Numbered from the stretch's first letter, positions 45,959-56,704 are shown. The stretch is DNA of 64,000 nt from Aquanectria penicillioides (GCA_003415625.1 PYIU01000003.1:434001-498000), one strand, 5' to 3'. Notes: generated by a model from the letters alone, not told the origin. Numbers and translations: made by a program.

Positions 45959-48161
45959 GTCGGGCGTTCTTGTGAACCTTGGTATATCAAGCCTTGGTGC
46001 TGTGATTTGGTGTTGCAGGTGAGATGTTGCAAGTTCAGAATCATGTGCGGTACTAGTCCCTGCTATATACATGTTCCATGCTCTTGGAGTCGCCGTTTCA
46101 CATGCGGTTGGTCACACATGTTGACGTATACAATTCTTGCAAACACAGTGTCTTATCGAGACCCCGTCACAGCCAGTATCCTATAACGACCATGACGAAA
46201 GGTGAGAAAGATCTGGCGTGTGAGTGGTGGACTCACAGCAGGCCCGTGATGCAAGCATGCACTTACAAACATGAATCCCGTTGACTGCTGTCAGACGACG
46301 CTTGGTCGCCAGAGGCAATACACCCAACAACGGAACAGTAACAGAAAGAGGCCTTGGTTTCCAACCAATCCCAGTAGTCGCGCAATCTCCGACAACTCTT
46401 AGCTCTCCAAAGCGCAATTATGTGGCTATGGGGTAGGGGGCTCGTGTCAGTTGCCATGTCGATTGGGGGATGGCTGATCTTCCCCGTCAGCACACAGCCA
46501 CTCAACACACCTCTGTTTTCGTGGCGGTTCTGCGGTGTTTGGTACGCAGGTATGCTTTGCGACGGTCGAAGGGGGTGTGATACCGGCTGGCGTATTGTCA
46601 GTAAGGCGCCTATGACTTGGGATACGTTACTATTATGAAGCGACTGTGATTAACAATGAATGTAGTGATTTTGATCATATAGGGTCCACAGTTAGATTTG
46701 GACCATGTTCATTCCACAATGACTTGTTACAAGAGCATCACAAGACGTCGATGCTATTGAAGGACAGAGAGTTGATTTGTGAAGTTAATGGAGGTCAGAT
46801 GGCTCAGATAGCTCAGCTAAGGGAGTAACATAATGGTAAAGGAGTTGACTAGTGTGTCATTTGAGGAATGGGAAGAAGCATGTTGGCTGCGTCAGCAAGT
46901 ATCTGGTATTCAAATACAGGGATCAGTTAGGGACCACAGTTTATATGCCTCCCAGGATTCCTGAATATGTATCTTTATGGGGGTCACAGACGGCATCGGC
47001 TGTTGACAGTCCTGTGTCTCGAGACCAATGATCTCACACTTTGGATTCTGCGCTTGCCTTGCTCTTTGTGACGTTTCTCGGCCAAGAAGATAGCTGAAAT
47101 AGAGGCCATACGTACTTCGTGGCTTGTATGCAGTATGCATGCCGGCTGGTGGAGCAGATCTCAATCGGCAAACCAGAGTGAGATCAGCAGCACTCCTGGT
47201 GATGACACTGGACGGGAACCGTGGGTTCGCGTTGGATTCCTGGGTTTTTGGATCATGGACAACCCCAATCCAGTCTTGTAACCTCGACAGGTTTTTTTTT
47301 GAGACTTGCTTGAGGGCATTGCGGGATGCCCAGATATCCAGTCAGCACCGACATGTGGGTAAGCGATCACTTCCAAAATCTTCTGACAGTCCGCGGCGGC
47401 GAGCTGCATGCCCATTCCGATTATTTAATAGTTCACCATGATGCAGAAGGTGGCGCTTCTTCCGCGTTGGTAAAGTGGCATGATGGGTGTTTATGTTTAT
47501 TGTTTACCCAGTGAAGCTTGATTTGCTGATGCCATTTCCGTTTCGGCTCCCAGGAACCAACGACAGTGGTCCAGTTCACCAAATGTGATGAGGTGCCGAT
47601 CCCCTCTATACCCCTCAGCAGCCGCCACTGCAACCCCGCCACTGGCGCTCGCCACGCAGCCCACATAACGTTGCAGTGTCACTGTATTAGTGGCCATCCC
47701 GACCAGTTAATGCCTGATCAAGCGCCGCATCCATCATCAACTGGCAGGGGTCGAGCATCCTGGGCGTCGGTTCAGCATAGCATTCAAGGTAATCAGATCG
47801 CGTTGGCGTTGTAAACAAGGCTGAAATTCCACTTTGAATTGCAGCTTCAAGATTGCAGCGTATCACCTCACGTGGATGGCGCAATGATGAGACTCTAACA
47901 GTGTTGTTCCTTGGACTTTGAGATCATCCGATTTCGTTACCGTCAATTAAATGAGCAGAATCTACTTATTTCTAATGATGACCTATGAATACCTAAGTAG
48001 TAAAAAGGGCTTGAATGCCGCTTCTGAGACTCGGCATGATGGTTCAAGTAGCCTTGTGTGGGAGATCCCCTACAGTCCTAAGCAGTCTCACAACACCTAT
48101 GCATTCGTATTTTCCATGAGGGCATCTCTACTTTAGGAAGACACCTCGACTCTTTAAAATT
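45959..48161. other. AT-rich gene desert
   Basis: 2.2 kb without a supported gene. Scattered frames below 110 codons show no Cys pattern or domain. Some ATG-TGC words occur but do not follow the family spacing. Confidence 0.5.
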
Positions 48162-48368
48162 TTACTTATTTACAGGTCTCGGAGGAGGCGGGTTGCAGAT
48201 CCAGCACCTGGCGGAGTCGACTTGTTCGTTACGAATCGCCGAGCCTTTTTGGCATACCACTCCGTCCCGGGATCTTAGGCCAATCGGACAAAGCTCCCAG
48301 TAGGCGTTTAGGGCAACGTAATTGCCACAAACAATGCAATATGATCTGATTTCTACGAAAACACACAT
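48162..48368 (-). CDS. Small Cys-rich protein, paralogue B (68 aa)
   Basis: Intronless frame of 68 aa starting MCVFVEIRSYCIVCG. Cys spacing is M-C-x8-C-x2-C-x12-C-x11-C-x15-C-x2-C, then a Pro-rich basic tail (NPPPPRPVNK). It lies about 300 bases from the 5S rRNA gene, on the opposite strand. Sequence identity to the other three members is low outside the Cys register, so the copies are old or fast-evolving. Confidence 0.6.
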   Translation of the reverse strand: MCVFVEIRSYCIVCGNYVALNAYWELCPIGLRSRDGVVCQKGSAIRNEQVDSARCWICNPPPPRPVNK

Positions 48369-48666
48369 TCTGGGCGTACAATGAGGTTGGTGTTGGATAG
48401 TTTTTGAGTGTCAAGTTCGCTCGCCTGATAGTGGCTACGTGTGGAAAAGTTATTTGCGAAGGCGCGAGAGGAACCTGATGCTTGAGGTTAAATGGGAAAG
48501 ATTGAGGAAATTGCGTGGAAAGGGGTCCTTGGTTTGATATCCCATTTTATAAATACCCAGCAACTCATTTGTGATTCACCACCATGGGGAGATGGTGAGG
48601 AAGCACATGTGGCACGGAGGACGAGGCTGTGCAGGGTTATCACCATTTCCAACAGCTACACCCAAC

Positions 48667-48785
48667 ACATACGACCATAGCTCTTAGAAAATACGGGATC
48701 CCGTCCGCTCTCCCATAGTCAAACTGAGAAGCGGTGAATTAGTACTCGGGTCGGTGACGACCGGGGAATCCTCGCTGTTGTATGT
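48667..48785 (+). rRNA. 5S ribosomal RNA gene
   Basis: About 119 bases. The 5' end ACATACGACC pairs with the 3' end GTTGTATGT over nine bases with one G-U pair, forming helix I. Inside are the conserved GGGATCCCGTCCGCTCTCCC stretch and the internal control-type sequence GGGTCGGTGACGACC, both hallmarks of fungal 5S rRNA. A run of six T at 48785-48790 is the RNA polymerase III terminator. Dispersed single 5S genes are normal in filamentous ascomycetes. The region 48680-48740 diverges somewhat from common forms, so this may be a variant or weakly active copy. Confidence 0.9.
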
Positions 48786-48790
48786 TTTTT
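48785..48790 (+). terminator. Pol III terminator of the 5S gene
   Basis: TTTTTT directly after the 3' end of the 5S rRNA helix. Confidence 0.8.
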
Positions 48791-49302
48791 GCCCTCGTCG
48801 TAGGTGGGTTTTATTTTTGGGAATCAAGAGACCGACGTATCATCGTGAATTGTGGTTGCGGAACTGGGAATGATTGGGACGCTACTGGTTGCCCAAATAG
48901 CACGACAATATTTTGGCAATTCACTCAAGGACTTCCACACTAAGCCATCCCATTCGACTATGGGAAAACAATTAAACTTCTGAATCTAGAGGGCTAAGAA
49001 CCTGGCTTTTTACTATATTGACAGAAAATAGTTAGGGCTTAAGTTTTACGGAGATACGAATCCTGATGAGAATTCAGCTGCTCTGGTCACGATACGACGC
49101 GAAACCTGTCAATGGGCCATTGTTACTTACTCAACGCAGGATGCGCAGAGTATTTCTAATTACAACATCACTGGAAGCACGTAGCAAATCACATATCTGC
49201 TGAATGATTGCGAGCTGATAATTTGAAATGACTCAGTTTAAGCTACCCATTTAGTTGGACCCTTCCTTCACCTTCCCAATTCAGACACCCCTTACATCCT
49301 GC
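48791..49302. other. AT-rich spacer
   Basis: About 500 bases with no coding signal between the 5S gene and Cys-rich paralogue C. Confidence 0.5.
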
Positions 49303-49515
49303 TTATTTCTTTTTCGCTTGCTTTGCAATTCTTCGTGTGCAAGGTGGGCAAATAGTTGCTTTGTTGTCCACCTCACTTTCATCAAACTTGCCACAGCTTC
49401 CAGTTTCACCGCTCTCGGTGGCGGCGGCTTTTTCGCAAATTCGGTGCACAGATCTCCTCTCGTATATCCACTCGCACTCCTTGCAGTGGTATGCAGTGGT
49501 AACTTCCGTACACAT
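49303..49515 (-). CDS. Small Cys-rich protein, paralogue C (70 aa)
   Basis: Intronless frame of 70 aa starting MCTEVTTAYHCKECEW. Cys spacing is M-C-x8-C-x2-C-x12-C-x13-C-x14-C-x2-C, with a basic tail (TRRIAKQAKKK). Among the four copies it best shows the common architecture: an N-terminal CxxC, two single Cys, a charged linker and a C-terminal CPPC. Function is unknown; a zinc-ribbon-like role is inferred only from the paired CxxC. Confidence 0.65.
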   Translation of the reverse strand: MCTEVTTAYHCKECEWIYERRSVHRICEKAAATESGETGSCGKFDESEVDNKATICPPCTRRIAKQAKKK

Positions 49516-50004
49516 GGCGTCTGAGGTTTTTGAATGTGGTTTAATTTAATAATGGGATTGTTGTGAACATCAACCTGTGGGGGTCGCCCTGTTGCGTGTG
49601 TCTGGAAGGCAGGCATAACAGATGGCATACGATCTTGCATAGGTTCAACTATTATAGGTAGCGAGTTGAAGTGAATCAATGCCATGCAAACTTTGAATCA
49701 AAATAATTGAACTCGTAGCCGTGATAATGAGATAATGATTGCATGGTTGTCTGTGATGCTCTGCCCGCTGATGGTGATAAACTTACCAGGGCGACGTCGC
49801 TTCCAAGACACCAGTGACTCATTTTCACGGGCTTTGTGGGATATTATCACATATGGTGCAAGGAAATGAAATGAATTAGTGCAATTGATATTTTAAAGCT
49901 GACGGAGTTCTAAATTTTGGGTCAGTTTCCACCTATTGTTTTTGGCTCGGGAGTCGAGAAGATTACGAAATTATGGACCTGACTGAGGTCAATCGCGATA
50001 TTCC
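49516..50004. other. AT-rich spacer
   Basis: About 490 bases between paralogues C and D, with nothing coding. Confidence 0.5.
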
Positions 50005-50214
50005 TCACCGAGCTTTCCATTTTCCTTTCTCTCGTCTCCTTCGGCAAGAGTTGCATTCGCAATTGGCCTCACCATAATTATTACTAACGCTCATGGAACA
50101 CTGCCCAAACCTGGACAAGGTCCCGGCCTCCTCGCATGGTTCCTCTGTGACTTTCTTTTCTAGTCTTTTGCCACATGTACCACAAATTGTGGTGACAACA
50201 TTATTATAACACAT
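50005..50214 (-). CDS. Small Cys-rich protein, paralogue D (69 aa)
   Basis: Intronless frame of 69 aa starting MCYNNVVTTICGTCGK. Cys spacing is M-C-x8-C-x2-C-x12-C-x11-C-x14-C-x2-C, with an extra Cys two residues before the last pair (CECNSC), and a basic tail (RRRREKGKWKAR). The frame is open for 48 codons upstream, but that part is unlike the relatives. I start at the M-C shared by all four. Confidence 0.62.
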   Translation of the reverse strand: MCYNNVVTTICGTCGKRLEKKVTEEPCEEAGTLSRFGQCSMSVSNNYGEANCECNSCRRRREKGKWKAR

Positions 50215-51906
50215 AGTCTGTGTAAATCTTAATCTTTTTTTTCTCTCTTTTTTTGAGAATTTCCAAGTCTTTCCCTTCTGCAAAGCTACGTGTCGAGGGG
50301 CGAATTGGGGCTGGGGCGTTGGGCACGGTAAAAAGGTTGCTTGGGAAGTAGATGTCAAGCAACATCTCAGCAGCTGAGATAGACGATGAGGATAATCAAT
50401 GCCTGCGAAAAGAAAGGGGTAAATAGAACGAATACTTAAATTATGATGGACTATGAAGCATGATTCAGCATCTGTGATCAGCTCGTCACGAATTTAGTTG
50501 ATGTGTGGGTCCCATGCGTAACAACCGCATCCATGAACTAGCCGTCTGTGAATATCTGATGATGAGGCTAAAAGTGGTATTGAAGAACCGGAGTACAATC
50601 ATCTTACTGACACAAAGAACCCTATACATCTTGGTCATTTTCCTTTGCGGGACGACAGATGGATTGTACATGGATGGTGTAATGGTGAAGAAGGTATATA
50701 AGGAACAGTTGAGGACAGAGCTACTTGGTCATAAATGAATAGCCGTTTGCGACGGGACGCTACTGGTTTCGTCATTCGAGATCATATGAGTTCTTACACT
50801 AAGGTATTTATTGAATGGGGGGCCTGCAGGATTATGCTGGAAATCGTCGGCAGACTTCTTATCAGTGTCATCACCTTGATGACTTGATGAAGAACAAAGT
50901 GGGCAGTCTAGCCTTTGTAACAACCAAGTAACACAACAGCATGCCGAATACCCGTCCGGCTGCTTTATTTTCTCACAGGCAGCTCATGTCTAGTCTATTT
51001 AGGCCACCTCTGAGATGGAGGGGCTCCCTTGGTCAACGACCTGAGGTGTAGTTCACTGTCCAGACCAAAAGCTCCCCAGAGCCTCTGTCATATTTCCATG
51101 AATCATCTTCAGCTCGGAGCTTCGGCCGACCCACTTGTGAGGCATTTCCCCGCAAGCGGGGGGGAAAAAGAAAGAAAAGAGGTAAGGAAACTGAAAGAAA
51201 TACGTAGCAAGAGGGATGAAGAAATGATGTAGCTAAGGTTAATATGGGTTGCTTGCTGTAAGTCGGTTTTTGAAACGTGTCACAATCTTTACAGCATGAC
51301 GGCTAGTGGGGGCGGAGAGTCTTCATTCGTTGGTTGGTAGGGCTAATGGCAGAAGAATTGTGTAATTAATGGGCTGCAGCTGTGACATGGGACCAATTGT
51401 CGATAATTGATGACGATTGAACGAACTTGGACGAGGCGGGACGGAAATTGCCTAGCTGATCGAGTCTCTAACGATTTTTAACTTGGTTCGGGCGTTTGTG
51501 GCTGGCCAGAAAGGGCACTAGAACATTGGCGCCTCGCGAAATTGAAGCAGACAGCCAGACGTTCCAGCCGCACCCCGCTAAATACCAGCATTTGGGTGTG
51601 GTTTATTTTATTTCGTCTTTCTTTGGCAGTCTTTGGCGGTCTTTGGCTTGATTTAATAAAACCTGTTATCGGGAGCCGGGCGTTTCTTTATTGGTTTCAA
51701 GATGCTCCTTGCCCCTCGCGTGCCTGTCATTGCCCTTCGACTCGAAATAAAATACATAAGCGTAATGTGCTCCGTCTCAATCCATTTAATCCTTGTTTCT
51801 TGTTGATGAACCCGAGAGTGAAACCTGTGCAATACGAGAGTCGGGTCACAATCCTTTGCGCCTTGGCGTTGCTTTATTGCCTGCGCGGCTGGTCATTTCC
51901 AACAAG
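50215..51906. other. Gene-poor spacer
   Basis: About 1.7 kb. Short frames only. A minus-strand fragment at about 50880-50920 carries CPLC but lacks the rest of the Cys-family register. The last ~350 bases are the promoter side of the next gene. Confidence 0.45.
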
Positions 51907-52704
51907 ATGCGACAGCCATTTAGCATTACGATCTGCGACAAGTCCGCCGAGGAACAGGAGGAGTCCGAGGCGTCGAGCCTTGCATTTCTCCTCTTCCAGG
52001 ACATGCCCTCGCCGACCAATATCGCTTCCGACAGGGCATTCGCGACGATTTATAAGAGATCCCCCAGAGCCCCCAGGGAATATGGCTCCAAAATCACGTT
52101 CCAGATGGACCCCCAGTACTACGCGATTTGGGGCACGGATGCGCGCAGACGCCATCAACGCTTCTCCCCCAGCGATCGGAAGCCCGTTCAGCTCGGGCCT
52201 GAGGGGAGCTTCGTCGCAGTCACGACGGATGATTTCTTTTTGCGCTGGGACGAGCGGTCGATGGCTGGGAAAAAGAGCAACGCTGAAGGAGGATTCACAA
52301 TCGTCACGGACAGCTCATTTCCGGACGCAAAGCAAAGTGAGTCGCCACAAGAAATGCACCGAGATTCGGCTAGCGTTATTAATCGCCCCCTAGGGAAGTA
52401 TTGGCTTGGCTGTGGGGCCAAGGACTCTAACGGGAATATTGTGCCCATCCAAACCTGGATCCCCGAACCAGGTGTCGAGAGCCACATTACTCCAAAGCCC
52501 AAGTTCTGCATTGCCTTTGCGAACCCTCGCGAGGAACCGGGCACGCCAGTGGACCGTCGATGGCTTGGACGTGTGCTCGAAGTTGATTTCTCAGATTGCA
52601 CGGTGCCAGAGGCGTCGTTTACGCTTGACTGCAGCCACGCCTACGAGGCTGACCCCAGTGTTGAGAAGAACGGCGTCAAGTGGTCATTTACGTCTTTTCA
52701 ATAG
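51907..52704 (+). CDS. Conserved hypothetical protein, 265 aa
   Basis: One exon, starting MRQPFSITICDKS. The frame is open upstream, but this Met opens the conserved part. The order of blocks (a short N-terminal strand, LLFQDMPSP, YAIWGTDARR, KPVQLGPEGSFVAVTTDD, FTIVTDSSFP, KYWLGCGAKDSNGNIVPIQTW, KFCIAFANPREEPGTPVD, VDFSDCTVPEASFTLD) is that of an uncharacterised beta-rich family found in fungi. No signal peptide or membrane segment. It is intact, next to a broken gluconolactonase gene in tail-to-tail orientation. Function is unknown. Confidence 0.68.
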   Translation: MRQPFSITICDKSAEEQEESEASSLAFLLFQDMPSPTNIASDRAFATIYKRSPRAPREYGSKITFQMDPQYYAIWGTDARRRHQRFSPSDRKPVQLGPEGSFVAVTTDDFFLRWDERSMAGKKSNAEGGFTIVTDSSFPDAKQSESPQEMHRDSASVINRPLGKYWLGCGAKDSNGNIVPIQTWIPEPGVESHITPKPKFCIAFANPREEPGTPVDRRWLGRVLEVDFSDCTVPEASFTLDCSHAYEADPSVEKNGVKWSFTSFQ

Positions 52705-52920
52705 AAGGACATGCGTTATGAATAATTCTGTATGTGATGGTAATGTATATATTATAGTATTATGCCCGCCTAATGATAATAATAATTTTGGAACACAATT
52801 CGCTTTATGCACCATCTCGTTTGGCTACGTCAATGCACCATAGCATGTGTACGGAGTAATCATCAAAACCAATGCCCAATGTGGGATCAAGAGCGATGTG
52901 TCGGTATTACGATGTGAGAT

Positions 52921-54330
52921 CTAATAGTGGTTGACACCTCTAGAATTGAACCGAACTCGAAAGACGTGGTCTCTCCCGGCAATGTGCAACCAATCATTCA
53001 CCCATTGCATATTCACCGCAACATCTCCGCCTGCTACTTTGATGACGCCCAGCTGTTTACCAGATGAGCCATGAACAGAGATCCCGCCAGTAACACCGCC
53101 ATAGACTCTTCCATCACGGTCGACCTTGACGCCGTCGGGAAAGCCTGAGTCGGCATGTGCGAACACATTGCCTCCACTGACCGGCAGACCTGATTGATGA
53201 AGTTCAAAGTTATAAATGGTTCGGCCACTAGCAGGATTATCTGAGGTATTACCTCGATTGGTCACATAAAGCCTGTATTCCTCCAAATTCAGAGCGCCGC
53301 CATTGGGGTTGGTAAAGGGACCACCTCCAGCCCCTGAAACCATGCGAAGGTCACTTGTCTTCATGTCCCACCTCTAGACACCATTGGCTAGTTCAGGCTC
53401 GAGGGTATCATTGAAGTTGTCATATCCGTAATACCCGTCTGTGAAGAATGCTACACTGTCACGGCTGATGACGATGTCATTCGGACTATTGAAGCGGTGT
53501 CCGAAGAAGTCGTTGAGCACGACCTTGGTTTCAAGTGTCAAGTGGTCCATCTGCACAACCCCACCAGGTACCGTATAATTGCCTTCCTAGGCCCAATAAA
53601 CGCTCCTTTTATGATAATGAGCACCATTGGCCACGGTGAGCTGTGGAGACGGATAGACCTTCTCAGTCACTGGCGGAGTCTGATTGAGGTTGATCCGCTA
53701 GACCTAGGGCATGGCATCGGCGGAATAGCCTTGTCGGGGTGGGCGTAGCTCTGCAAAAAAGATACCATTGCACTCGGGTGCGAATACCGTGCCATCGTGA
53801 ACTAGGCGCTTCGCAAATGACGGACCAGCTGGGAAATCGAAAATCGTCTCAATCTTTTTGGTGGCCTTTTACTTATCAACACTAAGAAGCTGCCATTGAG
53901 AAAAAGAGCAATTAGTCAAAGCTTGTAAACAAGATAGAAACATGGCAAATAGACACACTTGGTACATATCCTTATCGAGCACAATGAATGACGAGTTCTT
54001 TAGGGCATCATTGACTGCGTCGGCCTTCGCAGATGACGCTCCATCGAGCACCTCGGTTTCCCACCACGAAGTAGGTACATTTCGATTGAAGTTCTTGGCA
54101 GGGAACACGTTCCGGAGACTATGAGAGGCCATGAATATTGGCGGTCCAATTCGATATGGTAGTTGAGAATCATTGGAATGTCTTTTGAGCAATGTTGGCC
54201 AAGCTGAGACTTGAAGTGTAGTCACGATGGTGCTCACACATAGATGTGTCGCCACAGAAATGCGAATGGAGCCGGTGCAGAAGCTGGGTCTATTGTGATG
54301 CTTGAACATCAACAAGCACGATAACCCCAC
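52921..54330 (-). pseudogene. Gluconolactonase/SMP-30-like gene, inactivated by stops of RIP type
   Basis: Exon 1 to 53959 and exon 2 53889-52921 (intron GTGTGT...GGCAG) keep one frame throughout. The product shows the beta-propeller lactonase blocks VFAPECNGIFFAEL, HRFNSPNDIVISRDSVAFFTD, VTNRGNTSD and FPDGVKVDRDGRVYGG, as in fungal secreted gluconolactonase/calcium-dependent phosphotriesterase relatives. Five internal stops lie at 53869-53871 (TAA), 53704-53706, 53698-53700, 53587-53589 and 53374-53376 (all TAG). At least three sit where Gln or Trp is expected, so single C-to-T or G-to-A changes explain them. No indel is needed. The N-terminus (near 54330) holds a hydrophobic stretch that could be a signal peptide. 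Start is approximate. Confidence 0.75.
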
Positions 54331-55453
54331 AAACTACCCCGCAAAATATTCTGAACCCCAGATTCTTGCAAGAGTTGCTTGTCGGTATTTCGGAAAGTTC
54401 AAAGCTATTGACAGTCATGAGACCAAAGATGCCGACAAGCAACAGGCCATCACGAGACTAGTGAAGTGGTCCTTGCTTGCCGACATGATGTAAATATAGG
54501 TCAAATAGAGATGTCAGGGGACGGTGGGGATGAATATAGGGCTTGGCACTTCGGGACTGAAACCGACGGCTCATTGCGAGCCCTTGGTCAGACTCTCTAT
54601 GGGAATGGCAATCGCCGTGGGCATGGCCGGGGGATGCCGGTATCCCCACTTTACGATTCCGAATGGTGGGGTGTCTTCGGCATCTGCTCCGAACTTCGCC
54701 CCACATGATCGCCAAGAAGAGACAGACATTTGAACAATTTTATAACCCCCGTCGGACAAGCTGCAGAATTTGGTGCAAAAGAATCGGCGTGAAATACGCT
54801 TATTTTTTAAGATGCGGATGTACATGTTGTTCATGTGGCTGAGCGTTATTGAACCAACGGGAGTCCCCGGTCCTCGAAAGTGCGTTACTGGGCGTTACCA
54901 GAGCCAGCTCGGACACGGGGTTGAATCAGAAGTTGATTGGCTAAAGACTCCAAGATCAAGTGAATTTTCAATATTACAGGGAAACTATCTTGGCATCGCT
55001 CTGCTGCGCTAAGACATTGGCTAGAGGAGATCATTAACATGCCCCATCCCTAGCCAGCTAAGGTCAGAATTGGGAGTGCCACGCCATGGGAGGCTTGTGC
55101 ACGCAGATCATCAGTCTTGCAGGATAGTTGGCATTCGCTAGGCTCGTGTCTTATGGTGGAGGAAAAGGGACACACAGGACATGGAGCGGGCTGTGGCTAC
55201 GGCCTAATACCTAAAAGCATTGATTCTGAAATCCTCGCGGACTGGCGACTCAGCCTCCTTCTATGACTCCATTAGGCAAGGTCGTAGTCTAGTGGAGACA
55301 CTGGTCGCATCAGCACAGACCTGATACGAGTATTCGGGAACTCTCGTTACGAGAGTACGAGTATTCCTTAAAACCAGCTGCCCTGCGCATCTGGGCGGGC
55401 AGCGAAATCTACCTCCCACCTTATAGTTTGCGTTACACGTCTCCCCAGCCGCC
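54331..55453. other. Intergenic; coding-like relic at 54500-54750 and regulator promoter
   Basis: At about 54500-54750 GC content rises and two frames read protein-like (plus: GMAIAVGMAGGCRYPHF; minus: GAKFGADAEDTPPFGIVKWG), but neither is open over a useful length; the identity is unknown. The right part is the promoter of the Zn2Cys6 regulator and holds two copies of the shared box. Confidence 0.35.
55324..55366 (+). promoter_or_regulatory. Paired CGAGTATTC(G) boxes upstream of the Zn2Cys6 regulator
   Basis: ATACGAGTATTCG at 55324-55336 and TACGAGTATTC at 55356-55366, 88-130 bases before the start codon. Between them is an inverted repeat CTCTCG-TTA-CGAGAG (55341-55355). The same box pair lies upstream of the RTA1-like gene and the tannase gene. 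Confidence 0.6.
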
Positions 55454-56704
55454 ATGGACAAGAGCAGAGACACCGGCGATAACGCCCCCGCGAAGCCCCG
55501 TCGGACGCATAAGAAATCTCGCCGTGGATGCACAGTCTGCAAAGGCCGGCACGTGAAATGTGACGAGACGCGGCCGGCTTGTCTCAACTGCACCATTGCT
55601 GGCCGCCAATGCGCATACCGGCTGGAGCCCGCGCGAGCGTCTCCTTTACCAGCACCAAATAAGTCGCCGGTCTCTTATCCGACAAGCTGCGCATCCGAAC
55701 CCTCGTTGATGACCACCCCGCCATCGTCGCACACCGTACAACTCACCAATGGCGTGGAGGGCGGAGGAACATCCTTGACAATGCCAGTTCCGGATGATGC
55801 AGACACATACACGCTCGATCACTTCACCCTCTTTCATTATTTTTACACCCACTTGATTCCAATCATGGCGATAGACGGTGCCGTCGCCTCAGCTCTTGGC
55901 ACAACAGTCGATCTGGCCCTGAAGAGCCCGTATCTGATGAACCAGGTGCTGGCTATTGCTGCGCTTCACCTATCCAGGAACGCTCCAAACGGTTCTGAAT
56001 ATCGGCAATACGCAGCCGCCTTGCAGACTCGCGCTCTTTCTTCATTTAATAGTGCCAAGGAGACCATATCGGACGCTACTTGCCTGCCCATGCTCGTGTT
56101 TTCATCTCTCCTTGGGCTCCATGTTCTCCACGACACGCTGCGAATCCGACCTGACAACTTTGGAGTGTTTTTGGACCATTTTGGTAGATATCTTCACTTG
56201 CATCGAGGTGTTGCTGCCGTGACGAACCACTCATGGGCGGTGATTAGGCAATCGCAAATAAAGGCCGCCATTGACAAAGTGGAAGACACGTCTATTGAAG
56301 ACAGCAAGGTAATTCGAGAAGTTGAAGTTCTCTTTGACATGATCAGCGACTCGCAACTTACCCCATTATCCACTGAGATATACCGCACCGCAATAGGGAC
56401 ATTGCAAGACTCTCTTTCTCTTTGCTGCGGTTTGCAGGAAAAAGGTTGCCATCCACATGACGGGCCGATTTCATTCTGTGTCAGGATCAAACCTGAATTC
56501 GTTGAACACCTAGACCAAAGACGACCAGAGGCCCTTGTGATTCTTGCTTTCTATGGCGTTATGCTACATTGGTGCCGAGACTTTTGGATATTTGACGATG
56601 GAGGCCAGTATTTGATCAAAGCCATTACTGCTCATCTCGGAGCTCACTGGGCGCGTTGGTTAGCGTGGCCAAATTCAGTCTTGCAGCAAGAGACTCCACA
56701 ATGA
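55454..56704 (+). CDS. Zn2Cys6 transcription factor
   Basis: A single 416-codon exon. The binuclear zinc cluster is at residues 26-53 with spacing C-x2-C-x6-C-x6-C-x2-C-x6-C (CTVCKGRHVKCDETRPACLNC part), preceded by a basic stretch (KPRRTHKKSRRG). The rest resembles the short fungal regulator type (Upc2/sterol-regulator-like layout): DTYTLDHFTLFHYFYTHLIP, then LMNQVLAIAALHLS and LLGLHVLHDTLR helices. Normal length, no lesion. It heads a group of genes (RTA1-like protein, tannase, dehydrogenase), and its promoter, like two of theirs, carries the paired box. I infer that it is the cluster regulator and may regulate itself. Confidence 0.88.
   Translation: MDKSRDTGDNAPAKPRRTHKKSRRGCTVCKGRHVKCDETRPACLNCTIAGRQCAYRLEPARASPLPAPNKSPVSYPTSCASEPSLMTTPPSSHTVQLTNGVEGGGTSLTMPVPDDADTYTLDHFTLFHYFYTHLIPIMAIDGAVASALGTTVDLALKSPYLMNQVLAIAALHLSRNAPNGSEYRQYAAALQTRALSSFNSAKETISDATCLPMLVFSSLLGLHVLHDTLRIRPDNFGVFLDHFGRYLHLHRGVAAVTNHSWAVIRQSQIKAAIDKVEDTSIEDSKVIREVEVLFDMISDSQLTPLSTEIYRTAIGTLQDSLSLCCGLQEKGCHPHDGPISFCVRIKPEFVEHLDQRRPEALVILAFYGVMLHWCRDFWIFDDGGQYLIKAITAHLGAHWARWLAWPNSVLQQETPQ

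Noticed and set aside
46116..46170. MC-starting words near 46034 and 46118 as further family members
   Set aside because: Their Cys spacing does not follow x8-x2-x12 and the frames stop early.
50880..50920. A CPLC fragment as a fifth Cys-rich family member
   Set aside because: The upstream Cys register is absent and there is no Met-Cys start.
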